Source: Albugo candida (taxonomy: Eukaryota; Oomycota; Peronosporomycetes; Albuginales; Albuginaceae). From it: DNA of 64,000 bases. The stretch's first letter is position 1. The number at the start of each line of letters is the position of its first letter. The translations under genes and the position numbers were made by a program. The DNA lies in assembly GCA_905220665.1 (NCBI GenBank), contig CAJNAR010000152.1, positions 930,001-994,000 of the forward strand. Reading direction: 5' to 3'. The notes under the pieces are model-generated. The model saw only the letters and a list, made by a program, of their open reading frames with translations. It was not told the origin of the DNA and did no database searches. Of this stretch, positions 43,901 to 56,844 are shown one piece after another.

Positions 43901-46900
43901 TGTAGTTATTCATCATAATGACATAATGCTGACTCAGCAGAGATATCAGCGCTAAAAGGACTTATTCAGAGAAAGAGAGTCCATCTTTCTCCCGATGTGA
44001 AGAAGGAATGGATTTTTTTGACATGCCTGTATTACAAGTCGAAATGAAAGGACATAACGAGTCATCAGACTCGGTCCACAAGGAAGGCGATGAAATTTGC
44101 ATACTATCTGTAAGCTTTTAAGTCTATCTGAGATTGTATTCACTCTCTACGATAGGGAAGCTTATCAAAGTGCGCGAGTGCCAGTATACCATCCCAACCT
44201 CAAAGTTATTCGGATGAAAATCCCTTATCAAAGGAAGGATTTTTACTAGAAGAATCTGATGGGAAACACCCACTCAAAGCAGTCAAAGAATCATTCAACA
44301 TAATGCAGCGGGATAATTCGATAAAGCAAGAACGAGACACATCAGAGAAGGATCGATTAGATGAGTTACTCACGAATGCGCACGCTAAGCAAGATCGGGA
44401 GCGAGCTTTGAAGAATCTTAACCGTGAGGGATACCGAGATCTCACGTACAATAAGAACATATTTGTGAAAGAAGTTATGAAGCGTTCGATGCATGTCAGG
44501 GACGAAAAAACGCTCCATCATCACAAGATTGGCGATAGGGATCGTCAAGAAGTTAAGTACAAAAGAGGAACTGAAATGATGGCTCTGAGGAGCAAAAACC
44601 TGGTAAAAAAAGAGGATATAATGAAGGCTCTTCAACGCCGGGAGCGTTTGATGAATGTAGGGAAACTGGAGATGAGGATCGAAAAGTCGACTTTGTTGAC
44701 GAAAAAGCTCGAGTTCGCTGCACCTGAGGTTGATCCCACGACATTATTGACTTTTTCCGACGCAAACCAATGCTCTGATCTTAACCCCTACCAAGAGCGT
44801 ATCGTGATTCCTCAAATTGATGTCAGGAGCCTATTGGAAGGCCCAAATTGTGACGGTACCATTGCTACCAATGTGTACGACAAAGAGTTTGGTGAGATGG
44901 AATTGACAGAATCTCACTTTTACGATAATACTCGGCAGAGATGTATCGATAAATTACATGCTCGACACAATCTAAAAGACAGTGTAGACGAAGCCGTTGT
45001 TCACAGGTCAAGTCTACTGTATCAAAGACTTGTGGAGGAACGTCACCGTGTTGCATTCCATGATAAGATCCAATTTTATAGTCGTTTGAGGCACTTCCAG
45101 ATACGAATTCAACAGCTCACGGACGAAATTGCATACAGATATCTGGAGCAAGGCAGAATGAAGGGAGAGAACGTCGAGTTGGAAGGAATGCTGGCGGTAA
45201 TGAAATCTCGTGTCAGAACATATGAAAGAGAATACTATCAAGCTTACTCAGTCGTGGTAGAACTTGATAATTCACAGGAAATATTGAAGTCTTCTTCCAC
45301 GGAGGTCACTCTATTGAGGAGTGAGCACCAAATCGCGCTTCAAAAATGTGAAACCCTCGATCATATATTCAATAAGGAAGAGTCACGGCTGCACGCACTT
45401 CAGAGAGTATGCCATATAATGGAGAGTCGACTTCAAAAAATGAATCAGTATCATCGATTTCGAGAGTCTGTATTTGCCGCTTTACAAAAAAGTTTGATCA
45501 AGACAGCCTCTGAATGTGGGAAATTGCGTGAGTCTATTTTGCGAAGTTCACTACAGGAGCCTGGGAGGAAAGTGATGACGCCACTTGGTCTCGGAATTGT
45601 GAAAGAAAGTAGAGAGAATGATGGAAAAAGCTGTGTTTTTCTTCCGGTATTAGAAGCTACTATCCATACTAGCATCGAGCATCTCTTACTGCATGAATTT
45701 AAAATTGTCAATGAAGAAGAAATTGCAATGCGAGCTGAAGAAGACAAAACTAGATCACAGGTGCTGTTGACCGCGCAAAGAGAAGCTAGCGCACGTCATT
45801 GCATGCAAAGCGAAGATTTAAACGTCAGCAAGTTGATACTTAGTCGGCGACAGTCCGGTTCAGCCACCAAATTGATTGTGGAATCAGTATGCGAGACGAA
45901 ATGGCAACATAATTATAAATCGGAGCTCGATAACCGATTGAAGCTTGGGGATATCGGGAGTGTCTCTACATCCCTGGTAGCTCAGAATACTGGAAGGGCC
46001 GATGAACGGTCAGGATGCATCGAACAACATGACCTGTATAACTTCGGTCCAGTATCCCAGAAACCTACCCAAAAAATGTTTCTGACAAGTATGTGGTTTC
46101 CAAGTCGGTCGTCGGTGATGTTACAGAGGTTCGCGCCTATCGTGAGTATCAACGATATGCAATTATTGACGCGTCTTAATCGTCTATGGGAAGACCGCAA
46201 GAAGGAGCTTAGGGAGCAGTACGGTGCTTGGCACAAAGAGCGGGTTACGCATCAAGTGTCTGTACTTCAATGCCGAGAATATGAAATGCATTTAAATGAG
46301 ATTGCTGAACAACGCCAACAACAACTTCAAATGCTTTTAGAAGAGAAAAGTTGCCGGCGTTTCTATCAATGGGATAAACTTCGGACGGCCCGCGAACAAG
46401 AGGATATGGCACTGGAAGAGTCTTTGATGAAGTTAATTTCGACCGTTGAAGCGAAGTATACTTCCACTCACTCTATACTACGACGTCAACACGGTCATTC
46501 GGATGGTACAGCGGATAGACGTTTACAAATTAAGCTCGAAAAAAAGGTGAGACTTCACCTGCAAAAACTTAGGGCGCAAATGCGTCAAGAAGATGACTCG
46601 GAATGTAAGATACAAATGGTTGACAATAGATCAATAGAAATACCAGCTCAAAACGACTACGATTGGTCTCTAATTACAGCGGAACATGCAGCTACAAAAC
46701 TGATAGACGAAAGTAGTCTCAATTTGAAGATTGCAAAGGCTTGCTATATGCAGAAGCTGAGTCAGTGCGAGCTTGAATGGATGAGATTGAGTGAACACAT
46801 TTCGAGCTTAGTCATCTCCCTCGAGTATATGAAAACGGAGGTTGATCATCACACTTTGTCTCTACAACGTATTGCAAAAAAAACAAGGGAACTCGCGGAG

Positions 46901-47446
46901 AGCCTCAAAAATATAAGAGATCGTATGCAAGAAAGCAACCGGAGACTAGCCGAGACTAAAAACAAGATGGAAGCCGCTCAAGAGCTCAATCAAAAGGCCT
47001 CTGCTCGCTTCGAATACGTTAAAGCACAGAATACTAGCATGGACTCGGAACTCCTTCATGGAACAAATCAACGTTATGAGACACGGGAGCTGCTTCATAG
47101 TTTGCAAGAGCTTTATTTCACGTCGCTTATCGACTTTCTGATTTCTCACGCCGTGAAAGAGCATCATGCTCACAAGATGAAGTCAGCTGATGACTATCTT
47201 AAGCACCTTACTTTCGAACGAAATTGCAAGACGGAAAAAATGAAAGTTCTTCGAAGTAAACATCATCGTCAGGATTTGATGAGTCTGAAACGTTCACAAT
47301 TGCCAATCTTTAAGATAAGTAGACGTATAGCCCTATCAAACAGCTTTTCACGATGGAAAATGTATCGGTCACAAAGCATTCGCGTACGGGCAATCTTTGA
47401 CTTGAAGTACCAGATAATTCTACAAAATCAGACCGCACAAGAATAA
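40988..47446 (+). CDS. Giant multi-exon coiled-coil protein, unrecognised
   Basis: One gene seems to span this region, because successive open segments on the plus strand connect in frame across short introns. The first exon starts MTDFSLDQLREEALNEWL at 40988; open segments follow to about 41580, 41680-41880, 42030-42880, 42880-43140, 43340-43890, 43940-44110 and 44160-47446. The last exon alone encodes over 1,040 residues. Most is coiled coil. Two non-coil parts stand out: a beta-rich segment around 42950-43400 (FRYLEPLQIITLEQDDLEGF, GRIHRHSFQFYGKAMFF), and near 45570 a short module KVMTPLGLGIVKESRENDG, a beta-barrel-like TPxGxGxV motif. No enzyme motif. Possibly flagellar or cytoskeletal; that is a guess from composition only. 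Confidence 0.7.
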
Positions 47447-48161
47447 CGACACGCCATTTTGACTTCGCTGGCATCCAGGTGGATGAAAGCTTATTGAAGG
47501 TGAATTACGCAGCATGAGAAATGGACTGATAGATTGAATCTTTGCATGCAACATTTCCTGCGGAGGTTCTGTAATATGGTCGGTGCCAAGTCATTGTGTG
47601 CCACTAGTGAACAGCGCAAAATGAACACAGAAGCGACTAAGTCGCACCCGAGGTCCCTTTTCTTGTGAAACTTCCCAACAGCAGCTTATTTGAATATATG
47701 CGTCTGATGGGATGCCTTGCAGTCTTCGGCTACAGCACGAGACACGAGACATCCCTTATAGTAAATAAAAGAACGTATTATTCGTTCTCAAATCGCCTGA
47801 TCAGCACGCTAAACTTCATTCTGCTAGACATCGGCCTGGGTAGCTCTACTGTGACAGACACTGCGAAATCAAGTGGTGAAGAAGATCTATCAGCGACGGA
47901 AGAGTAGCTCAATATTCTCCAAATTTGAAGAGATTATGCCTCGAGTGTATTTTAAGCAGTACATAAGTTGCATGTTGATGCCGAGCGTAAAGATCAATTT
48001 TCTACAGAGACGAGTAACAAAGCAAACAATCGCTACAGTATGATATTTATGTCTACAAATGTAACATGTGCGCGTTGTATACGACATCCAGCCTAGCGAA
48101 TAGGATTGCCGAATAGAACGATAAACTTGTATCGTATCTACTGATTTACAGCACCCACTAA
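47447..48161. other. Intergenic, with possible leftover coding pieces
   Basis: About 715 bp between the giant coiled-coil gene and the GCP6-like gene. A plus-strand stretch at 47520-47668 (WTDRLNLCMQHFLRRFCNMV) looks helical and could be a further exon of the preceding gene, but I found no splice path that avoids the stops. Otherwise nothing recognised. Confidence 0.4.
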
Positions 48162-51100
48162 ATGGGCGACCGGAACAATGATGCCAGATTGCTTGACCTG
48201 GACACATCGAATTGTGAGCAATACAAAGTTTCCGATCTGCTCATTAAGCTTCGTGACAAAATGTTACACCAACAAAATACGAAAAGCGCATTCAGTGATA
48301 TTATTTATTTGTATGAGAAAATACTCACACATGTATGCCGAGCCTTGCTGGATCTTTTGGACTTTTACGAGATCTCATGTTTCATAGAGAAGCATGAGAA
48401 GTAAAGAGAATGATTATGAATTCATGATTTCCCTGCAACGGTGTTATCGCAAACTGAAAGAAAATCCATCGAGGACGTAAGCATCTGATCACAATCGACA
48501 TTCGACCTGAGTCATCAACTGTCTCGCAGTTTTTGCAATGCGTTAGAGCACGGAAAAAGTGCTGAGAATCTTGCCTTTATACTGCCCGATATTTTTGCAC
48601 GTGAGCGTAGTAATCAAATCTTGTGGTCAAATGTTTTGAGCTGTGACTACCATTCCATTTCAGTCTCCGATGATATCCAGCTACAAGATCCAATAAAATT
48701 ACTCGTTGCATTGAACGGCTCGATAGATGGTTCTTCGGAGGTTTTTGTTAAAGCTATCTTGTGCGTATGCTTATGGTTCACGTGCATTGATTATCACAGC
48801 CTACACAATCTTCAGAAATGTTCACTTCACAGAATAATGAACCGACTTTTTATTATCACAATGATTTTATACAAGCGTCATTTCGACCAGGGAGTCCTTG
48901 GTAGTCGTCAGTTGACTTGATGGCCAAGTTCTCTGTAGTCTTACATATTATTCACATAGTGGAGGAATATGCAATATTGGAGAGGAAAAGGAGCGCGATC
49001 GAATTTGGAATGTTTCCAATGGAAATGGAACAAATTATTTTTACAGGCAAGCCTCCTATATCAAGGTAAAAAGTAGCCACTACGAATTTTCACGAATTAG
49101 CTCACGGGCGACGGAACCTTGCTAGACAGAAGAAGATATCGAATTTGGTGCCCACAAACAGAGCTTTATTGATTTCTTTCAGAATTTTGCATCCAGGTGA
49201 TCCGATTATTAATCTCAAAAGTGCCAAACATAACCAATTATTGCCATTATGCTCAGAAAAGCTCACAAAACTAAGACTTCTTTCAAACAAGATCAGAAAG
49301 AGACTTACAAACTCGGTAAGGCTATCAGGAAGAGCTTTCAACGAAGTCACTCTATCATCTACAATGGAATAGGTTCCCAACGAATGCTTGAAGAGATTGC
49401 TGACGACAAAGATGCTGTTTTTGATGAATCCAATTGGAAGATCGAACGCGGTTGGGAGAACTGGTCGGGAAGTGCCAACGCAACGCAATCAGCAAACTTG
49501 AACTTTGGCTCAAATGCCGGCGATGAATTGATGAGACTCGACTTGAAGCTTTCAGATTGTAACATAAGTGATTTGTTGCCCGATTCGCAAGATGTATTGC
49601 TAGGAGATCAAGATATAGTAGAGGTATTGACATACCACATGCTTCACTAAACGAGAGACACATCTATTTATTTTTGACAAAAGGAGATGATCAAAGCACT
49701 ATCTGGAGTTGAATCGGTCTTATTGAGACGTAATCTTACTTCAGCGACATTTGAACTTCCGTCTTATCGAATCAAAGTACTGACTGGATCCAACAAAAGC
49801 ATTACTTCCGCACTAGAGGTGATACATGCTTTCACCCGTGAAAATACAAGTTCAGAAATCATCTCTTTACCAGGATATTCGCACTACTGCCACCAATGTT
49901 TTTCGACTGGACCTCCTCGCTTTATTTCTAGTACAGAACCCAGAAAAGATGGGAAAAACGGCCATTGAATTAGGAAGGTGTATACGATCATACCTTCGGG
50001 CTTACCAGGTTCCAAAAGCACACATTTTTTTCTTCAAAGCTATCTGAATGAAGAATTGTTGTGAGCACAGTCAAAATTGCAGACTATTTTGCAGCAGAAT
50101 GAACCAACGCTGAGCGGCATACTCTTTTACACAAAGTCGATCCGGGCACAGATACAATACATTGCAGGACTTTTCCAGTGTGATGGAAGTGAATTCTGGT
50201 GCTTGCTACATGGTAGGGTGTTTTTTGGAGTAATAGTAATTCTCACACCATTCACAGTCTGTTTTGTCCACAGGCATGTTTCCTCGAGGAGCGGAAATAT
50301 TGAATTGTTTACATACAGAGCTCATCAATTTGGAGCGTACGAATGGAAGCTGGCGGCAACTGTCTCTTGTCACGTGGCTTATGAAGAATACAATAAAGCC
50401 ATATCTTGAACTCCTATGGGAGCTAATTTCGAATGGTACCATAGCATCCACCAGCGATCCACATGTGAGTATCTTGCATCAGAAGTCAATAATTGTGATG
50501 TTCAAGTCTTAAAACATGAAAAATAGGATGAATTTCTAATCAGCACTTGGAGCCGTGAATATTTGAACGCTGAAAGCTCTAAGACATTCAACTCGACATT
50601 TCTCAGTACACCAGACTCTGGCATACGACAAAATTTATTCCCTAATATTTTGACCGCTAAATTGGCATCCGATATAATTTTCCTGAGCAAAGCTCATCAT
50701 TTACTGCCACCGGCCTTTCGAATCACTCGATTTCTACAAACAAGCTTATTCGAGGTTTGAGAAGAATTATGGAAAGTTGTGCCATGACTGATGCTGCATA
50801 TCGATCAGCTACCTCTCATAGACATTGATTCGAGTTGGAGGGCCCGTCAGCAACATATGCAAGCGCTGGCTGAGCTCAATAAAATGAATCACGAAGACCA
50901 TTTATCCAAGCACATGCAATATGGAAAGATCGAGGAACCAGAAGTTCGATGTGATTCAGGGCCCGCTAGATCCGCTGGACACAAGCGCGCACTGAGTTTT
51001 TCCCACCAAACAACGGTAAGGCATCTTATAACTCTGCATTCCGAGTGGTGTGCTCAAGTCAATTAGCTATCTACGAAGAGGCAGCGACACCATAAGCAAT

Positions 51101-53223
51101 GCAAAAGGAATTCTCAGCATAATGCGTCTCATCAAGGAAATGCTAATATGCAACCCAACGGACTCGAAACGGCTTCCATGGATGCTATCCGATCAGAGTT
51201 TGTGACACTCACATCTATGTTATCGATTTATTTGCAGTAACTTCTTCGCTTAGCTGTACTGAAACGATAGTAGCCGAGAAAACAGGTACATTCTAACGTA
51301 TTGTAGTATTGCATGTCTGATTTCTGTCCTCAGATCAAGACGACGCCGTCGGAAATGTCGTACCTTCACCGGAAAACTCTGCATCAGCTGAGATTACTTC
51401 AACTACTTCAGATGCCTTACAAGTTGGAGCATTATCGGCACTTCCTAGTGTTGACATGAAGAGTATTCTCCAATTCAACGAAGAGCTTGTATCGGACTCA
51501 AACATCGTGATAGATACGATATCACTACCCTCGGTTACAAGAGAAGAGACTAGCAAGTTTGAGAATTCCTTACCCACATTCGATCTGACGACAAGTAAAG
51601 GAAAAGCGAAATCTAGCCCATCGGCAGGAATGGAGAAGCCCAGTTCATCTGAAGAGAAGACAATGCATTCCAACCAAATCGACATTGGGGATAAAGAAAA
51701 CCAACCGTTTGTAAGCAAAGAATACCATCATTTTCATTTGTTGGGTATGTCATCCGAGGACAAAGCGAATCCCCGATACTTCTTCCACATGAAATCGGAT
51801 GTGGAAGAAGAACGTGTTCTTGAGTCAATATTGGACCAGGTATTCATACAATTTGAGTAAAAGCATATACTGGAATTGACATATCTTTTGCTGCTGCTGT
51901 AGAGTGCAGCTCCCACGTATTTGATGCCATCCGAACTGTTCGTCGATTCGTTTGTCGGTTGGACGGTTGCAAAGTTACGAGATTTTACCGAAATTGATAT
52001 CGTCAAATTCATCTTAGAAACGATGAACTTGAGGAAGCATCTGGAATGGCTACATAAGTTCATGCTGATGTCCGAAAGTAAGTCACAACCTTTTCTGCTT
52101 CTCATTCATTCTATCTCAAACGTTGAACAGGCCTATGCATGGAACTTTTGACTCAAGACATCTATACTAGGCTATTCTCATCGTCTCGGGGCATATCAAT
52201 GTTAGACAGATCGTTAAACTTGATGTTACAGGTTGCTCTCATGGAGACAAATCTGAATGATGAAGATATGACGAAATGCTTCAGTTACTCTGTCGACATA
52301 GCCGCTAGAGGTCCGTTTCATGACTTATTTTTCAGAAATAAAGACTCAACATGGCATCTTAGCTTTATTTGAAAATCCAACAGCTCTCACAATTGCGGAA
52401 ATCGTATCAAAGATTCAGCTGTCATACGAACCACTATGGCCATTGCACCTAATCATAACACCATCTTCAATGCGAACATACAACAAAATTCATCAGTTTC
52501 TTCTTCATTTGAAGCTCACAAAGCATCAGCTTGAAGACGTCGGGAGACACGTTCGACGGATCTCGCCACATTTGAATAATGCGGCGGATACCAAAGCTTT
52601 GCGGCACCTGGAGATCGTGATGTACAAGATTAGGCATATATTGTCAGCAGTACATGCGTTTTTCGTTACAAACGTTCGTGCATGGTTGATTGTTGACGTT
52701 TATCCCTGACCTCATGTGATGATTAGGTTCTATTGCTGAAAGCACGACGATTATATCAAACTATCTCGACCTTCAAAGAGCTCAAGCTCATCTGTCAGGC
52801 TCATGAGCTTTTCGTTCACAATGTCAGTGAGTCATGCTTCTTGGGTCCTTGCACGAATTCCATCAAGGTGAGTGAAATCGGCGCTAGTAGTTTCCAACAG
52901 GAGGCACACTTTTTGTCTGTAGATACACAGCAAACTTCTTCGCATCTTCGACTTCGCGTGGCGACTATCGAGCTTGAAAACAGCAGCAACACTTCATCTG
53001 GACTACAATATGGCAGAAATGCACCAGAGCTTGAATAGCGCTTCGAGAGACCTTATACAAACTCTTCAGAGTGTTGACAATAATGAGAATTCAACAATCA
53101 ATAATGCAGCACAGGTGAGTAGGCACATTAGAATCTATCCCGTGGTTGATTGAATGAGTTATTACAATTCATTAGGAATTATTGGTACGCTTTGATCTGA
53201 CTCTAACGCATCAAGCTACTTGA
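48162..53223 (+). CDS. Gamma-tubulin complex component, GCP6-like
   Basis: A multi-exon gene starting MGDRNNDARLLDLDTSNCEQ at 48162. Plus-strand coding pieces connect in order: 48162-48330, 48410-48770, 49190-49650, 49687-49830, 50077-50215, 50270-50465, 50527-50755, 50791-51020, 51335-51840, 51900-52080, 52130-52310, 52335-52680, 52728-52870, 52950-53115 and 53176-53223. The GRIP1-like half has SWRQLSLVTWLMKNTIKPYL. The GRIP2-like half has YEPLWPLHLIITPSSMRTYN, then ALRHLEIVMYKIRHILSAVH and ELLVRFDLTLTHQAT at the end. An acidic, Ser-rich insert lies between the halves, as in GCP6, so I prefer GCP6 over GCP2-GCP5. It nucleates microtubules in the gamma-tubulin ring complex. Exon ends are approximate. 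Confidence 0.8.
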
Positions 53224-53375
53224 GCGTCTATACTATGCTTACGGTACGAATAAAATGAGCACGAAAGTTCACATTCGAATGAGCTATAGAGATAACTGAT
53301 TTATTTTTACTCGAAATATATGTATGATATTTGCTATTCGGAAAAATAACACATTGTAAATATCGCACTTCGAAT

Positions 53376-56300
53376 ATGGCAACGAGTGAGGAGTTTGCGA
53401 TTCTTAAACAAGGGTACCTCCACAAGCAGGTACGAAGAGGATTCATCCGCATCGAGCATGTATCTATCATTCAATGGGCTAGAGTCGACATCTCAAAGTA
53501 TGGAAAATTCGGTATTTTTCATTAACTCGGGTACCAAGCCAAGCAGTATAAGTAAAATGTCTATTATCTGATCGAATACTCATGATAGACTCACCTGCTC
53601 TACTCCAAACGTTCCGGGAAAGCTCCGAAAGCTGCAATCTTATTGAAAGAAGTGCAAGTTGTATGTACGCATTGCAAGGATCACATGCGCCATTGTTACA
53701 GTTGTCTTTGTGGAATAGCATGAGGATCAAAACAAGGTACTTCACCCTGGGAATTTCGTATTCGAAGTACAGACAGCTACCGAACATCGATATTACCTCA
53801 GTGCCGCAACAGAATTGGAAAGAATAGCATGGCTTACGGAAATTCGCGCCTCACAATCACATCATACGTGCATAGTAAACAACTCCAATATCTCCTTTGA
53901 AAGTGCACATACATGGTCGACTGTCATCAAGGGGGACACACGGAAGCAGCGAAACAAATTGTCGAAAACTCGGAAGGAAGAGCGAAAGCGTGTCAAATTG
54001 AGAAGAATGAGCAAGTCCTTTACAGATACCTGGATCGAAGATATTTTGCCCCGGCCTATGCCTAGTGATACAAAATCGGTTGTAGCACTCTGTTTTGCTG
54101 GGATTCCAAAGGAGTTACGAGGACGAGTCTGGGGATGGTTGCTCGGGAACAAACTCCAAATCAACGAGGAGTTATTTCGAATCTGCAAAGATAGAGCCGA
54201 AGCGGTGCGATCCGAGATTGCTTTGCAAAAAGAAGTGGACGCGATTATGAAACTATCGGCTGGTCCCTCTACCTTGGCTACACAATCCACAAATTTCTCA
54301 GAGGACGAGTCAGACGATGCAAAGGTATCTCCATCGACCACCAGGTTATCTACGCCATGTTTGACCACAAGTGAGAACGAAGATATTGATCTGGTCAAGT
54401 TATCAGCGCCTTCTAAAACACTGCAGAATCTTGCGGGTGTTGCTGAGAAATTAGTGGCGACATGCGAACGCAGTGTTTGGTTGGTAGATGTTGATATACA
54501 TCGAACGTTTGCCTACCATCCAATGTTTCAAGAGGGCGGTCACGGAGCTGAACGCACACGTGAGGTGCTACACGCGTATATCTGTTACCGACCTGATCTT
54601 GGATATGTACAAGGTTTTGCTCTGCATCATTCAAGAGTATCAAATGAGCGCTGATTTTACTGACTCGACTATGCTTTTCCTTTAGGCATGAGTTATCTTG
54701 CTGCATCCATCTGCTTACACATGGAAACTTTTCCTGCATTTAAGGCGTTGTCAGCTCTCATGAGCACCAATCTTCTATTTGATATGTTTCGACTGCAAGA
54801 AAGAAGAGTAAGTGAGTACTTACCACAGCTAGCCCGCTTCATCGTTAAGCCGAGTATTGTGATCTTCCTCCTAGACATTTCACTACCTCAACGCCTTTGA
54901 CAGAATACTCAAGTATGAACTCCCTGATATACACGCTTACTTTCAATCGTCAGGCATCGATGTACAAATGTATGCAGTTGACTGGTATGTGACCCGCACA
55001 TTTCTGGCGTATTTTTTGCGATCATTTTTTCTTCTGTAAGGGCATTGACGCTGTTTACAAGATGCTTGCCATTAAATGTCGCGTTCCGGCTGTGGGATTG
55101 CTACCTTTGCATTGGATCTGCATTTTTTTTTCAAGCGAGCATAGGTAAATTGTATTACTGCTCGACACTTATGTACTTGTGATTACAAACTCTATGCGAT
55201 TATGAAAAAATAAGCATTATTGAAGGTTCACAAGAAAATGTTTTTAGAATTGGATGAAGCAGCAGTGATGCGACTACTGCACAAGTTTCCATCGGTATAT
55301 TAGCGACCCGAGGATGCATGTGAATTAACGCTCGAGCGTCGCTTTGTAGGATATCTCGACAGACGTGATATTTACAGCTTTACATGATGTGGCTTTATCG
55401 TGCGAAGAGATCAACGGAATCCTTTCCAGCGATGGGAACGACGACACTTTGACGCGGAGAGTCTGGTCTCCCGATTCATTTCGTCAAGTGGAGATAACTT
55501 TCCCGGATACTTACTAAATGGCTGTGACACACTATTTTGGAAAAATTATCGTCCAGGCAATCACGATGACGAAGACTTTGAGTGATTCCAGCGTTTTTGT
55601 GGCTTACCAACGGCAAGCTGAATCAGACACAAGCAGCAATGAAGAAGAAAATCCTGTACATACGAAACTAAAGCCCAAGCCCAGGAAAAAGAATCGAAAG
55701 AAGAAAGCCAGGTCTTGTTGAATTCGCGCAAGAATTTGCGTCTACTCAATCCCTTCTAGTGAGAAGACATTACTGAAGGAGCTAGCAATGTGCAAAATGG
55801 ATAACAAAAAAGGAACTAAGAATACAGCTGTTAGGAAGCCATCCAAAGAGCCGGATGCTACTAATGTCACTGCGAATACAGCAGATTACATAGCGCCGAA
55901 AATACAAGACAGCCATCGCATTCAAGTGAGTGGGCTCTTTACCGTCGTCTTTCTGTCGAATTCTGGTCGAAGTTTTACCGTGTTGTGGTGCGTGGTGACT
56001 TATAAGGCAAAGATGGCAACATCGTTTGCAAAGGCAGAAAAAACAGAACTTGCGCCTTCGCCACCTCAGGTGAGAATCACATTTCTTCACCTTGGCTGCA
56101 GCCGTAGCGAAAAAATTTCAATTGTAATTTCGCATAGGATTTAGAGGCGTCAAGTGTATCAGCACACATGAGTGAGTTGCTACTCACTAAGAAGCAAAAC
56201 GCACAGCTACTAGAAAATCAGCAAATTTTGATTGTACGTTTCGACGATCATTTTCAAGCTCCTTCTCACCAGTCTCGCATCATTCATATTTTGATTGCCC

Positions 56301-56618
56301 AGGAAGCAAATGCGAAGATAAACGAACAATATCGGCAAAGTCAAGGTACTTAAATGTGTAGTTGAATACCTGGAGTCTCTATTCACAAATATGTAGAGAC
56401 GATCGCCAACCTCAGAGATGAGTTAATTTTTCTCCGTCAAATGTGCCTAAGTTCCCAAAACGAGGTACTTGTTCTCTTTAAGAATCGACATAGCTGACTC
56501 TATCACTGATTAGGTGTCCCTTCTCAAAGCTGCTAGCTCAACTCCTTCTGTGACCAATACAGATTCTCATGGTAATAGCAGAAAAATTCCTTGTCGTCCA
56601 CCACCAGGAATACTCTAG
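53376..56618 (+). CDS. PH-TBC domain Rab GTPase-activating protein
   Basis: Starts MATSEEFAILKQGYLHKQ at 53376, the first strand of a PH domain. Later pieces (HLLYSKRSGKAPKAAILL, FVFEVQTATEHRYYLSA, ERIAWLTEIRAS) complete it by about 53860. The TBC domain runs from about 54090 (FAGIPKELRGRVWGWLLG) to 55300 and carries the arginine finger in VDVDIHRTF and glutamine finger in RPDLGYVQG, with AVDW and FRLWD-type helices after. Both catalytic residues are present, so it should accelerate GTP hydrolysis on a Rab. A coiled coil from about 55600 to the stop at 56616-56618 seems to belong to the same gene, though a split there is possible. Exon boundaries between 53400-53590 and 55310-55790 are not fixed. 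Confidence 0.8.
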
Positions 56619-56844
56619 AATGCTCCATATATCGTTTAATATAAGCAGTCTATCCCTCGACTGTGCCTTATGTTCAGTATAAACGGTGATTCCCGCATGG
56701 AAACGAATATAAAAGGGCATCCGTGTGAATTTGCATATGTTGTACTCTAACGATTGCGTCAGCCTGCGATAGGCAAACGATCGTCAGCCTTAGCATCATT
56801 AAAAATCTTACTTCATATTATTGGATATACCAAAGACAGCCAAC

